The notes below the pieces were generated by a model. That model had not been told where the DNA came from and searched no databases. It worked only from the letters and a program-made list of their open reading frames with translations. Of a stretch of 50,473 nucleotides of DNA, positions 7,587 to 16,649 are shown piece after piece. Each line of letters opens with the position of its first letter. The first letter of the stretch is position 1. The position numbers were made by a program, and so were the translations under genes. The DNA is from CBFDBF01 sp050287965 (GTDB lineage Bacteria > Pseudomonadota > Gammaproteobacteria > Chromatiales > Chromatiaceae): NCBI GenBank assembly GCA_050287965.1, contig JBNKCX010000042.1, forward strand, positions 1 through 50,473, written 5' to 3'.

Positions 7587-10500
7587 TTGTTGAAAGCTGG
7601 TGACAGGCTGAGCGCTGTCGCGATCAAAATGACAATAATAGAACAACAGCAAGCAGCACCGCCTAATCTGGCCAAACTCACGGTGCCCAGGATGGAGTGC
7701 GCCTTTGGGCGTGCCCGCTTGTTCGAGCACATCGACCGGGCGAGACGGGATTCGCGGCTTTTATGGGTCGGTGCCGAGGCCGGGAGCGGTAAAACCACCC
7801 TGGCGGTCAGTTACCTCGAGACCAGTCAGCTTAACTCCCTCTGGTATCAGCTTGATGAAGGGGACGCCGATACGGCGTCGTTCTTTTATTATATGGATCA
7901 GGCTGCCCGGGGTTTGGCGCTGGGTCATCGCACCCTGCCCATGCTGACTCCGGAGTATCTCGGTGCGGTAGAGGTATATGCCCGCAACTTCTTTCGGGAG
8001 CTTTTTTCCCTGTTCCAGGGTAGGCCTGGAGTTCTGGTGTTCGACAACTATCAGGACCTACCGGATGCCTCGCCGTTACACCAACTATTGGTGGCAGCAA
8101 GCGAGGAGTTACCGCCGGGACTCAGTATTGTCGTTTTGAGTCGAGAGGCGCCCCCTGCCGCTTTCGCGCGACTGTTTGCCAACGGGCAGGCGACAGCCAT
8201 CGAGGCGCCCGAACTGCGGCTGACCATTGAGGAGACCGGGGAGATCTCGACCCTGTACGTGGGTAAGGCGATTAATAAGGAACAGGTAGAATCATTGCAT
8301 CAACAGACCGGTGGCTGGGCCGCAGGCGTGAGGCTGATGCTCAATCAATTACAGTCGGAGTCATCGGAACCGCTTATCAAGGATACTCAGCCACCCGAGA
8401 TTATTTTCGACTATTTCGCGGCCGAGGTGTTGCAGCGGGTGGATGAGGCGACGCAGGATTTTCTCATGCGCAGCGCCCTGCTGCCCACCATGACTATCGA
8501 AACCGCTCGTGAACTTACCGGCAACTCCCGTGCGTCAGAGATCATGGGCTATCTGGTGCGGCAAAACTATTTCATGGTAAGCCACGGCGGCGACATGTCG
8601 GTATATGAATATCACGATCTGTTTCGGCAGTTTCTTATTTATAAAGGGCGAGAACGTTTCCCAGCCAGTGAGCGCCAGGCGCTGGTGCAGGATGCGGCCG
8701 TGGTATTGATTCGGGCCGGCCAGTACGAGCATGCGGCAGAATTACTTGTCGAAATCGCTGATCACGATGCGCTCCAGGCTCTGATAGAACGTTATGCGCC
8801 GGCCCTGGCGGCCCAGGGGCGTCTCATCACCCTGGAGAACTGGCTGCAGACGCTGCCTGCCGAGCGGATTCAGTCGCAGCCCTGGTTGGGTTATTGGCTG
8901 GGCTATTGCCGCATGCCCCGTGATCTGTTCGGAGCCCGCTCCCTTTTCGAATGCGCTTATGTTCAGTTCAAGGAGGAACGCCAGCCCTTGGGTCAATATC
9001 TGGCCTGGTCCGGTGTGGCCGAGACCTTCCAGTACAGCTGGGACGACTTCAGTGGGATCGATTCCTGGGTCGAAGAATTGCACGGTATGCAAAACGAACA
9101 CCCCCTGGAGCAAATTCCGGATGCTGGGCCGCGCGTAATCTGCGCTGCTCTTGGGATGTTGAGTTTTGTGCGTTCCGATAGCCCGGAGGTCAACCGCTTG
9201 GTTGGTCAGGCGGAATCTCTTCTGGTCAAGCTGCGCGGGAGCTCGCTGCATATTTTTATTGCTGCGACGCTGCAACTCCATTACGGCTGGATCGGTGACA
9301 TGACGAAAATACGGGAGATAACCGGAGAGCTGCAACAATATGTAGATACCCCCGCTCTCGAGCCGTTGGCAAAGCTCTATGGTTATCTGGCGCTGACTGA
9401 AAGCGGATGGCTGATCGGCGACCTCGAGCTGGCCCGGGAGCGCGGATTACTTGGCCTCGAATATGGAGAGCACCATGGTATCGTGATGTTTAAACCGCTG
9501 TTCCATGCCCAGCTTTCTTTCTCCTACCAACTGTTGAACGACCTGGAGAGCGCGAAGGAACAGATCGAACAGCTATCCCTGTGCACCCAGCCGGAACGTC
9601 GCCTGGACGTCGCCCACTATCACTATCATGCTGCCTGGGTCGCATTGGAAGAGGGAGAACTGGCACAAGCCCGGGGGCATCTGGAGAGGTCGCTGGCTTT
9701 GACCGAGATGCTTCAGGCCTGTTTCCCGGCCGCCATGAACCGCATTAAGTTGGCGGAGGTTCTTGTGGTCTGCGGGGAGTATGATGCCGTATCCCCATTG
9801 TTGGATCAGGCGGAGACATTTGCGGGGCATATAGGTAGCCCAATGCTGCGGTTTATGGTCGGCCTGGTGCGGGCCTTCGCCCTGTTGCGTGCGGGACATA
9901 CAGATAATAGCGCCTCGGTGTTGTCCGCTGCCATGGGGATTGGTCGTGGCCAGGGCTACACTACATATCCAGGACAACAGGGCCGGTATATAGCGGAGCT
10001 GTGTTGCTTTGCTTTGGAACGTGATATCGAGGTCGATTATGTGCGCACCCTGATCCGGAAACGGGGCCTGTTGCCTCCCCCGGGAGAGCGGGTGCCGGAG
10101 GCCTGGCCGTGGGCGGTAAAGATATACACTCTGGGCGGTTTTGAAGTTGTCCGCGAAGGGGAGCAGTTGCAGTTCACCACCAAGGTTCAGAAGAAGCCGC
10201 TGGAGCTGCTGCAGGCCTTGATTGCCCTGGGTGGCTGCAACGTCAGCACCCTGAAACTCGGGGAACTGCTGTGGCCGGATGCCGACGGAGATGCCGCACA
10301 ACAGAATCTGAAGGCCACCCTGCATCGTCTGCGTAAACTGATCGGACATGATGCGGTGGATGTGCAGGATAATCGCATGGGGCTGAGTCCGAGATATTGT
10401 TGGACGGATATCGATGCATTGAGCGGCCTTTTGAACAGAATCCCAGACGGTGTCACCGGTACGGATGATGAATCGGAGCAGCGGCTAGCCGCGCGGATGC

Positions 10501-10853
10501 TGGAACTCTACCGCGGGTCCTTTCTGTCGGATCAGGAGGCGAGCTGGGTTCTCGTGCCGCGAGAGGTCTTTCGCGGTAAATTCCTCAAGGCTATGAAGCA
10601 AGTGGCCGGCAGGTTGTGTGAGCAAGGGAACACCCGAGTCGCACTGGACTATTATTACAAGCTGCTGGATATCGAGCCGCTGCGTGAGGACATCTATGTA
10701 GCGGTTATGCGCTGTTATCAGAGCATCGGACAGTTGTCAGAGGCTATGGGTGTATATCAGCAGCTATGCACCCTTCTCGATTCCCAGCCGGGTTTCGAAC
10801 CATCCCCGGAAGTTCAGGAACTCTATCAGTCCATCGTGTCGCAGCAGGCGTAA
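7587..10853 (+). CDS. Large STAND ATPase transcriptional regulator with C-terminal winged helix and BTAD domain
   Basis: This 1088-aa regulator has MalT-like architecture at the N-terminus and a SARP-type output at the C-terminus. The Walker A motif GAEAGSGKTT is at residues 62-71, followed by a STAND NTPase segment (GVLVFDNYQDLP, a Walker B-like strand; IVVLSREAPP). A long helical-repeat (TPR-like) region fills about residues 330-840. From about residue 844 (VKIYTLGGFEVVREGEQLQF) comes an OmpR/SARP-type winged helix, then a BTAD domain (ALDYYYKLLDIEPLREDIYVAVM, SEAMGVYQQL) to the end. Such proteins bind an inducer, oligomerise with ATP and activate transcription. The TTG at 7587 has AAAGG 9 nt upstream; an internal ATG (7629) has no ribosome-binding site. 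The trimeric autotransporter 221 nt downstream is a plausible target. Confidence 0.85.
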   Translation: MLKAGDRLSAVAIKMTIIEQQQAAPPNLAKLTVPRMECAFGRARLFEHIDRARRDSRLLWVGAEAGSGKTTLAVSYLETSQLNSLWYQLDEGDADTASFFYYMDQAARGLALGHRTLPMLTPEYLGAVEVYARNFFRELFSLFQGRPGVLVFDNYQDLPDASPLHQLLVAASEELPPGLSIVVLSREAPPAAFARLFANGQATAIEAPELRLTIEETGEISTLYVGKAINKEQVESLHQQTGGWAAGVRLMLNQLQSESSEPLIKDTQPPEIIFDYFAAEVLQRVDEATQDFLMRSALLPTMTIETARELTGNSRASEIMGYLVRQNYFMVSHGGDMSVYEYHDLFRQFLIYKGRERFPASERQALVQDAAVVLIRAGQYEHAAELLVEIADHDALQALIERYAPALAAQGRLITLENWLQTLPAERIQSQPWLGYWLGYCRMPRDLFGARSLFECAYVQFKEERQPLGQYLAWSGVAETFQYSWDDFSGIDSWVEELHGMQNEHPLEQIPDAGPRVICAALGMLSFVRSDSPEVNRLVGQAESLLVKLRGSSLHIFIAATLQLHYGWIGDMTKIREITGELQQYVDTPALEPLAKLYGYLALTESGWLIGDLELARERGLLGLEYGEHHGIVMFKPLFHAQLSFSYQLLNDLESAKEQIEQLSLCTQPERRLDVAHYHYHAAWVALEEGELAQARGHLERSLALTEMLQACFPAAMNRIKLAEVLVVCGEYDAVSPLLDQAETFAGHIGSPMLRFMVGLVRAFALLRAGHTDNSASVLSAAMGIGRGQGYTTYPGQQGRYIAELCCFALERDIEVDYVRTLIRKRGLLPPPGERVPEAWPWAVKIYTLGGFEVVREGEQLQFTTKVQKKPLELLQALIALGGCNVSTLKLGELLWPDADGDAAQQNLKATLHRLRKLIGHDAVDVQDNRMGLSPRYCWTDIDALSGLLNRIPDGVTGTDDESEQRLAARMLELYRGSFLSDQEASWVLVPREVFRGKFLKAMKQVAGRLCEQGNTRVALDYYYKLLDIEPLREDIYVAVMRCYQSIGQLSEAMGVYQQLCTLLDSQPGFEPSPEVQELYQSIVSQQA

Positions 10854-10983
10854 ATTCTGTTGCCGCGCCATTTTGATGGCGGAGCGGTGACTTGATTTGC
10901 CTATAATCGTATATCCAACGGGTAAGAAAACATCACTGTTTTTGAATCCGTAACCAATCTGTCACCCCCTATCCCTTAAATTT

Positions 10984-11009
10984 CCCTCAGCACACTTTTG
11001 TGCGGAGGG
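10984..11009. promoter_or_regulatory. Long imperfect inverted repeat before the autotransporter gene
   Basis: CCCTC-A-GCACA-CTTT-TGTGC-G-GAGGG forms a ten-pair stem with one A/G mismatch and a 4-nt loop. It lies 66 nt upstream of the autotransporter start. It may be a regulator operator, a leader hairpin, or a terminator for the regulator gene, although the T-rich stretch is 8-20 nt further on. The rest of the 221-nt gap shows a smaller hairpin CGCCAT-TTTG-ATGGCG just after the regulator stop. Confidence 0.45.
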
Positions 11010-11074
11010 CGATTAGGCTATTTATTTTTAATGCCTCTGGTCCTTACAGAATAAGAAAATAAGAAGAGGTAAAA

Positions 11075-12601
11075 ATGAAAACATCAATGACTATTGGCGA
11101 CTGTGTTTCCAATCTTCCTTGCGGTACCCGCAGGGCTGCGGCGTTGTTGCTGATCGCCGCACTGGTTCTGTTGAGAAACGGCCCGGTTCTGGCCGGGGAT
11201 GTATGCGATGCCGACGGCTCCGGTGGCGATGGCGGCAGCACGGCGGTCGGTACAGGCGCCTTCGCCTGCGGTAACATCAATACCGCCGACGGCGGTATCA
11301 GTAGCGCCGTAGGGTACAGTAACACCGCCAGCGGTTCCAACAGTAACGCGTTAGGTTCTACAAACACCGCTAGCGGTTCCAACAGCAGCGCGGTAGGTAA
11401 TGGTAATAGAGCCGAAGAGCTGTACAGCACTGCGCTAGGTGTTAGCAATACGGCTGAAGGGCAGTACAGCGCCGCACTAGGTATTAGCAATACTGCCAGT
11501 TTTTACCGCAGTAGCGCGATGGGCACTAATAATGTCGCGAATGGGCTCGAAAGCAACGCCATAGGGCGTTCCAACAATGTCAGTGGTGGATTTAGCAACG
11601 CGCTTGGCACGACCAACTCAGTCAGCGGTAATTACAGCACTGTTGTGGGTTACAGCAACACCTCCAGCGGTTCCGAAAGTAGCGTAGTGGGTACAGGTAA
11701 TACTGTTACCAGCAATTACGGAAGCGTGTTCGGAACCTATAGCCAGATACTAAGCAGTGTGCCGGATGGTTCTCAATTCTCAATCGCAATCGGGGCCGGT
11801 ACTTCGAACTTTGACGACGGTGCCCGCGTCGGCACCGCGGCAGGCGACGGCGCCGAGGCGGCCATCGCCATCGGTCGTCACTCGGTGGTGGACGACGGCG
11901 CCGATAACGCCATCGCCATTGGTACCGGCAGCAATGCCCAGTCCGCCGGCAGTATCGCCATGGGCAACAACGCTACCGCGGTGCAGTCCAACTCCGTGGC
12001 CATCGGCAACGGGGCCACCGCTCAGTCCTCGGTAGCGGTGGGCACCGGGGCCCAGGCTACCGGCACCAACACCACCGCAGTGGGTGATAACGCGACCGCC
12101 TCCGGTGATTACGCGGTGGCGGTTGGTAACAATGCCGCCGCCGGCAATGATAACTCGGTGGCCATCGGTAACGGTTCCGTCACCTCAGCCCCTGATACGG
12201 TGTCGGTGGGTTCCTCCGGCAGTGAACGGCGCATCACCAATGTGGCCGCAGGTGTGGACAATACCGATGCGGTGAATGTCTCCCAGCTCAATGCCGCTAT
12301 CGCGGGTGTGGGCTCTCCCGATCTAACGGGTCGCGTGGACGCGTTGGACGATAGAGTGGATACCCTGGATGCGCGGGTGGATCAGGTGGGAGCCATGGCC
12401 GCGGCCTACGGTTCCCTGGCGCCCAGTCCCAACGCCGCCGGCAACAATCAGCTCTCCCTGGCGGTGGGTGCCTACCGCGGCGAGCAGGCGCTGGCCGCCG
12501 GCTACTATTACCGGGCAAGCGGCAATCTCATGCTCAATGCCACTATGGCGCGAACCGGGGGTGGTACCGCCGGAGGGGCCGGCGTCAGTCTCAGTTGGTA
12601 A
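11075..12601 (+). CDS. YadA-like trimeric autotransporter (head repeats, short stalk, membrane anchor)
   Basis: A surface adhesin-type protein of 508 aa. The signal peptide ends at VLA-GD (about residue 41). Residues about 50-390 are left-handed beta-roll head repeats with the periodic SxAxG...NxAxG pattern (for example SSAVGYSNTASGSNSNALG). A neck motif (ITNVAAGVDNTDAVNVSQLN) leads to a very short coiled coil with heptad-like DALDDRVDTLDARVD. The C-terminus is a four-strand YadA anchor (NQLSLAVGAYRGEQALAAGYYYRAS...GVSLSW) that inserts as a trimer into the outer membrane. It ends in Trp instead of the usual Phe. The ATG has AAGAGG upstream. The family is certain; the ligand is unknown. Confidence 0.92.
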   Translation: MKTSMTIGDCVSNLPCGTRRAAALLLIAALVLLRNGPVLAGDVCDADGSGGDGGSTAVGTGAFACGNINTADGGISSAVGYSNTASGSNSNALGSTNTASGSNSSAVGNGNRAEELYSTALGVSNTAEGQYSAALGISNTASFYRSSAMGTNNVANGLESNAIGRSNNVSGGFSNALGTTNSVSGNYSTVVGYSNTSSGSESSVVGTGNTVTSNYGSVFGTYSQILSSVPDGSQFSIAIGAGTSNFDDGARVGTAAGDGAEAAIAIGRHSVVDDGADNAIAIGTGSNAQSAGSIAMGNNATAVQSNSVAIGNGATAQSSVAVGTGAQATGTNTTAVGDNATASGDYAVAVGNNAAAGNDNSVAIGNGSVTSAPDTVSVGSSGSERRITNVAAGVDNTDAVNVSQLNAAIAGVGSPDLTGRVDALDDRVDTLDARVDQVGAMAAAYGSLAPSPNAAGNNQLSLAVGAYRGEQALAAGYYYRASGNLMLNATMARTGGGTAGGAGVSLSW

Positions 12602-12635
12602 TGTCTTGCCCGCGGGATCCTATTAGCCGAGTACG

Positions 12636-12989
12636 ATGCAAAGCGATCTGTTCATTAGCAGGCGTAATGTACGGCTCGCTATTCGAATCATGCAGACAAG
12701 GGCGGATCTGAAGGGGGGCAAGTCAACACTGGTTGAAACTGTATTGCGTCAGGGCCTCGAAGAGGATATGCGCGCATTAGGTCCGGCGCCGTTTTCCGCG
12801 GAGGAACATCGTTGCTGGGTTGATCTGCTTCTTCTGAAAGCGGTGCAGTTGGAGCGTAGAGATGATGAGCATGCGCTTGAGCTCTATCGGCAATGCGTGA
12901 CACACGCCTATTGGGCGGGAGATGTTTCGTTGGCCGAGCGTTGCTATCACGCATACAGGCACCTTAACGTGCTATTGAATCGCAACTAA
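12636..12989 (+). CDS. Small helical protein of unknown function
   Basis: This 117-aa protein starts 34 nt after the autotransporter stop. It is charged and mostly helical, with TPR-like features in the second half (DEHALELYRQCVTHAYWAGDVSLAERCYHAYRHL). No signal peptide or membrane helix is seen. A ribosome-binding site is not evident, so the exact start is uncertain. Its position suggests co-transcription with the adhesin, but no function can be assigned. Confidence 0.45.
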   Translation: MQSDLFISRRNVRLAIRIMQTRADLKGGKSTLVETVLRQGLEEDMRALGPAPFSAEEHRCWVDLLLLKAVQLERRDDEHALELYRQCVTHAYWAGDVSLAERCYHAYRHLNVLLNRN

Positions 12990-13196
12990 ACACTCGTCCG
13001 CTTGGATTAGTTTTTGTTAGAGGGAGAGGAACATAGAAGTTATGCGGAAGGGAAGGCGGTCAAGAAGAAATTACGGGGAAGAAGGGGGGTGTGTCGTAAA
13101 TGGAGGGTGCCATGCGGGAAGCAAAGACATGATGGGGTGTGTTTGATTGGCTATGGCCGGATCAGGCTCTTAGTAAAAATATGGAGATCAGATGCT

Positions 13197-13850
13197 ATGA
13201 ATAAATTTGGAAAAACGGCGGCAATACTAATATTTATTGCAATTTCATTGCCCGTGCATGCGGTGGTGATCGGGGATAGAGACTGGATGCAGGTTGCCTT
13301 AACCACGGGCTTCAGTTGGGATGACTTCGATGCCGTGTTCGACATTTCAACAGGGCGCTGTGATGTTGCCCGTTGTCTGCTCGACAACGGCATCACCTCA
13401 TTCGATGTGAGCGGCTATGTCTGGGCGGATAATTCGGATGTAAACGATATGATAATCGCTGCTACCGGAGGTGCGGGTTTGTGGTATTTGGATAGAACGA
13501 ACGGTTGGGATACCGGCAACCCAATAGCCCTGGATAACCTATTTATGTCTTTTGATCCAACTGCAATTGCGCCTGATATGAATCAGGTACGCGGTTGGAC
13601 ACGAGAGGAAAATTCTAATAATTATGGAGACTATATCAGCCTAATTGATATTACAGATGGGATTCACAACGACAGGGTACACCTGGATGTGGGAGTAGCA
13701 GACACCGTCACGCGTACTGAATATATTGGTGGATGGTTGTATAAGGCCAGCGTACCTGAGCCTTCCCTGATGATTTTGATTTCGTTTGGTTTGGTTGGCA
13801 TGGGCGCCGTACGAAGGCATAAATGTCTCAAAGCGGTATTGCGGATATAG
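13197..13850 (+). CDS. PEP-CTERM sorting domain protein, unknown function
   Basis: This exported protein has 217 aa. A signal peptide (MNKFGKTAAILIFIAISLPVHA) precedes a roughly 160-residue domain with DRDWMQVALTTGFSWDDFDAVFD and GWDTGNPIALDNLFMSFDP, a pattern seen in many PEP-CTERM proteins of unknown role. The tail VPEPSLMILISFGLVGMGAVRRHK (from residue 186) is the exosortase sorting signal, followed by a short extra basic segment. The ATG at 13197 has GGAGAT upstream and starts the signal peptide; the reading frame upstream to 13014 is not considered coding. The 207-nt gap before it holds no other feature I can support. Confidence 0.78.
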   Translation: MNKFGKTAAILIFIAISLPVHAVVIGDRDWMQVALTTGFSWDDFDAVFDISTGRCDVARCLLDNGITSFDVSGYVWADNSDVNDMIIAATGGAGLWYLDRTNGWDTGNPIALDNLFMSFDPTAIAPDMNQVRGWTREENSNNYGDYISLIDITDGIHNDRVHLDVGVADTVTRTEYIGGWLYKASVPEPSLMILISFGLVGMGAVRRHKCLKAVLRI

Positions 13851-13863
13851 AGCTCATGGAAAG

Positions 13864-13903
13864 TGGGTCAGGTGAATGTTGTCACGACACATCTGACCCA
13901 CCG
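13864..13903. repeat. Inverted repeat GTGGGTCAG...CTGACCCAC
   Basis: A 9-bp perfect inverted repeat separated by about 21 nt lies between the PEP-CTERM gene and the convergent Slp gene. No T-run follows on either strand, so it is not a standard terminator. The GGTCAG core resembles the dispersed repeats elsewhere in the window. Confidence 0.45.
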
Positions 13904-13939
13904 GCGGATATTCTGCCACTGTCTGGACAGTGATGGTTT

Positions 13940-14422
13940 TTAAAGGCCAACCCCGACCCCGATGCCGAAATGGATCTGGGGTTCGGAACGGTATGCCGCA
14001 TCACGCCACAGATCGATATGTTTCATGTCGATCAGCGGAAAGCGGTAAGGAGATTCTCCCACCTTGCCCACGCGCAGTTGCCGAATCGTGCCCGTCACCG
14101 TCACCCAACGCCCCGGCGCATAATCAGCGGTCTCCAGATAACCCGGGTGGATCGCCAGAAACCGTCCAAGCGGTCTGGCGTCGCGATGCGGTTTATGTGC
14201 ATCGTTCAGGGGATAGGCAAGCACCTCCAGCCAGGTGCTGTCCCGCCGGTTTTCGGCGGCGATGATGGTTCCGCCCCATTCCACGGTACGGCCCTGGTGA
14301 GAATTGATATCGGCCGCTACCGCCGCCGGTGACGGAGACGGCAGGGGTTCACGCCGTGGTTCACCGGCGCAGGCGGCCAGCAGCAGCGGGATCAGAAACA
14401 GTGCGGGGATCGTTCGATACAT
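13940..14422 (-). CDS. Slp family outer membrane lipoprotein (second of a tandem pair)
   Basis: A lipoprotein of 160 aa. The signal peptide ends in a lipobox (LLLAAC), followed by the Slp domain: GRTVEWGGTIIAAENRRDSTWLEVLAYPL, then GRFLAIHPGYLETADYAPGRWVTVTGTI. Slp (starvation-inducible) lipoproteins are anchored in the outer membrane; their molecular role is not established. The ATG at 14422 is preferred because AAGGTG lies 6 nt upstream; the GTG at 14440 would overlap the previous gene. It follows the other Slp gene by 14 nt and is likely co-transcribed. The C-terminus is a Gly/Val repeat (FGIGVGVGL). Confidence 0.85.
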   Translation of the reverse strand: MYRTIPALFLIPLLLAACAGEPRREPLPSPSPAAVAADINSHQGRTVEWGGTIIAAENRRDSTWLEVLAYPLNDAHKPHRDARPLGRFLAIHPGYLETADYAPGRWVTVTGTIRQLRVGKVGESPYRFPLIDMKHIDLWRDAAYRSEPQIHFGIGVGVGL

Positions 14423-14436
14423 AAGAACACCTTGTT

Positions 14437-14985
14437 TCACCAGTAATAGGGATAGCGCCTGGGATACCCATAGGGGTAGGGGTAGTAGGGGTAATACCAG
14501 GGATCGTAAAAGGGATCGGGGTGATAGTGTCGCTGGGGTTGCCGGGGCGGCCAGAGATGGTAGGTGTCGGCGGCTACCAGAGGGTAACGATAGGGGTAGT
14601 TACCCACCGGGCGGGTTTCCGCCCCGAGTACACGACCGACCACGGTCAGAGAGCTTTTTTCGCGATACTCCGCCGGATCGAGAAAGCCGGCGATTCGCAC
14701 CCGGAATCGCCCCTCCGCCGCGGCTGACTCCCGGGGCCGCCCGCCGCTCTCCAGGGGGCGCGCCAGGATCTCCACCCAGCTTTCCTTTTTGCCGTTCTGC
14801 ACGGCGATGATCTCACCGCCCCAGCGTACCAGCCGACCCTGGAAGCGGGCTGGATCAGTCTGCACCGCCCGCAGCGGAATGTTTTCCGGCAAGGGCTGGC
14901 GCACCGCCGGCGGTGTAGTGGAGGCGCAGCCGCCCAATAGCAGTGCCGCGATCAGGGTAAGGCCGCTCTTTCCCGGAATATTCAT
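14437..14985 (-). CDS. Slp family outer membrane lipoprotein with Tyr/Pro-rich tail
   Basis: This lipoprotein has 182 aa. The lipobox LLLGGC follows the signal peptide, and the Slp domain is clear (GRLVRWGGEIIAVQNGKKESWVEILARPL; GRFRVRIAGFLDPAEYREKSSLTVVGRVLG). The last 35 residues are an unusual Tyr/Pro-rich tail with His and Trp (PDPFYDPWYYPYYPYPYGYP), absent from the second copy. Such tails are found on some envelope lipoproteins and may face the surface or periplasm. ATG at 14985 starts the signal peptide; the 30-codon upstream extension is not used. It is the first gene of a two-gene tandem duplication. Confidence 0.83.
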   Translation of the reverse strand: MNIPGKSGLTLIAALLLGGCASTTPPAVRQPLPENIPLRAVQTDPARFQGRLVRWGGEIIAVQNGKKESWVEILARPLESGGRPRESAAAEGRFRVRIAGFLDPAEYREKSSLTVVGRVLGAETRPVGNYPYRYPLVAADTYHLWPPRQPQRHYHPDPFYDPWYYPYYPYPYGYPRRYPYYW

Positions 14986-15137
14986 ATCCCAGAGTATAGA
15001 GCAGCAGGGTGGGTATATCTGCGCACCCCGTCGCCCGGCTCTATCACGCATAGTGTGTGTGGTTATTACGTGCAAACCATCTTTGATTGGGCGGGACTAA
15101 TATATAGTGGAAATCGTTCGCAACAGGAGGGTGAGAA

Positions 15138-15512
15138 ATGTTCAACAGGGGTTATTTCAAACCATGGATTCTTGGGGTGATGGTGCTGTTTGTATCCACC
15201 GAGAAGGCAGTGCAGGCGGCCGGCCCTATGCCGGAGGTTGTGAGATCAGCGGCCTGCGCCACCTGTCATAAGGCCGACAAGAGACTGATCGGCCCCGCCT
15301 TCGCCTGGGTGGCGTATAAGTACAAGGATGATAAGGAGGCCGGCAGGAAGGCGATCATCAATCAGATCATCAACGGCGGCGAGGGGAAATGGACCAAGTA
15401 CACGGGTGGGGCCATCATGCCGTCTTACGGGCAGACCACCACCGAGGCGCAGCGGAACGAGCTGGCGGACTATATCCTGAGCCTTGATCCGATAGCGCCG
15501 CCGGACAACTGA
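15138..15512 (+). CDS. Small class I c-type cytochrome
   Basis: A periplasmic monoheme cytochrome of 124 aa. The signal peptide ends near VQA-AG (residue 27). The heme-binding motif CATCH is at residues 40-44 and the likely axial Met is in GGAIMPSYG (about residue 94). The size and the KADKRLIGPAF / QRNELADYILSL pattern are like cytochrome c-551/c5-type electron shuttles. A very strong ribosome-binding site (AGGAGGGTGAG) precedes the ATG, suggesting high expression. The redox partner is unknown; a multiheme cytochrome is encoded 18 kb away. Confidence 0.9.
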   Translation: MFNRGYFKPWILGVMVLFVSTEKAVQAAGPMPEVVRSAACATCHKADKRLIGPAFAWVAYKYKDDKEAGRKAIINQIINGGEGKWTKYTGGAIMPSYGQTTTEAQRNELADYILSLDPIAPPDN

Positions 15513-15621
15513 TGGTCGCTGACCGGATTCATTATCGGGTTATCCGGGACATATTTTCCGCCTTCCGCGACGGGGTGGGCTAAAATAGGTGGGCCTCTTA
15601 TACCGGGGACAGGGTACAACT

Positions 15622-16608
15622 ATGAATAACACGGATAGCCCTCATTATCAGGTCAGGCTGATTACAGGCGCCGGTGAGCTTAAGTCAGGCGGTCTTGAGC
15701 TGCTGGAGGAATGGCGCCGGGACAGCGGCAGCAGGATATGGGTCGACCGGCAGGGATTGCCGGATGCCGAGGAGGTCGAATTTCTGGACAGCTTCGGCTT
15801 CCATGAACTGGCTGTTACGGACGCGCACCGGCAACGCCATCCCCCGAAGGTGGAACTGTTCGACGACCATATTTTTATGCTCTTTCGGGGCATCTCCGAG
15901 TTCGGCGATAAACTGGATATTACCCACCTGCAGATCGCCCTGTTCGTTGGCGACCGTTATATTATCACCCGCCACGATTCCGGTTCCTTCGGTATCGATC
16001 ACTGGCTGAACAATCCGGATCTTTCAGAGTTTCTGAAAACTCCTTCAATACTGGCGGTTCAGATACTGCATTACTCCTGCGGGAAATATCTGGAGCAACT
16101 GCTGGCGTTCGAGGAGAACCTCAGTGATATGGAAGATCTTATGGAGAACAGTTCCGACGATAATATGCTGCGGGAGTTGACGCTGTATAAGACGCGCCTT
16201 AGGAAACTGCGCAGGGTGTTTGACTATCATCAGAAAATGGTTGCGACTCTGCTCAATACCCGGCTATGGGTTCCGGATAATAACAACGAGCGTAAGCACT
16301 ATACCCAGGATCTCCATGATCGTTGCGAACGTCTGCATAGTCTGTCTTCCATGTACTATGAAATCTGCGGTGATCTGATAGACGGTTATCTGTCCCTGTC
16401 GTCACATCGGCTGAATCTGACTATGCGGGTGCTGACGGTTATTACCGCGGTATTCGTTCCGCTTAGTTTTATCGCAGGTCTGTATGGCATGAATTTCGAG
16501 TATATGCCGGAGCTGAAATACCACTACGCCTATTTCGTTATACTGGGTGTGATGCTAACCACGGTGACGGTCTTGTTGACTGTTTTCAGGAGAAAGCGCT
16601 GGTTATAA
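15622..16608 (+). CDS. CorA-family divalent metal ion transporter (ZntB-like)
   Basis: Inner membrane protein of 328 aa. A large N-terminal cytoplasmic domain includes KVELFDDHIFMLFRG and DRYIITRHDSGSFGIDHW, then a long stalk helix. Two C-terminal membrane helices are separated by the loop with the family signature GMN (LYGMNFEYMPEL, residues 289-291). CorA proteins are pentameric Mg/Co/Ni channels, and the ZntB branch handles Zn. The GMN motif is clear, but the metal cannot be decided. ATG at 15622 is chosen over GTG at 15589 because AGGG lies 7 nt upstream. Confidence 0.88.
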   Translation: MNNTDSPHYQVRLITGAGELKSGGLELLEEWRRDSGSRIWVDRQGLPDAEEVEFLDSFGFHELAVTDAHRQRHPPKVELFDDHIFMLFRGISEFGDKLDITHLQIALFVGDRYIITRHDSGSFGIDHWLNNPDLSEFLKTPSILAVQILHYSCGKYLEQLLAFEENLSDMEDLMENSSDDNMLRELTLYKTRLRKLRRVFDYHQKMVATLLNTRLWVPDNNNERKHYTQDLHDRCERLHSLSSMYYEICGDLIDGYLSLSSHRLNLTMRVLTVITAVFVPLSFIAGLYGMNFEYMPELKYHYAYFVILGVMLTTVTVLLTVFRRKRWL

Positions 16609-16649
16609 ACGCCGCTTGCGAGGAATTATGCCAGTGTCTCGAACGTTAG

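Noticed and set aside
13864..13903. Terminator between the convergent PEP-CTERM and Slp genes
   Set aside because: A clear inverted repeat but a 21-nt loop and no T-run on either strand.
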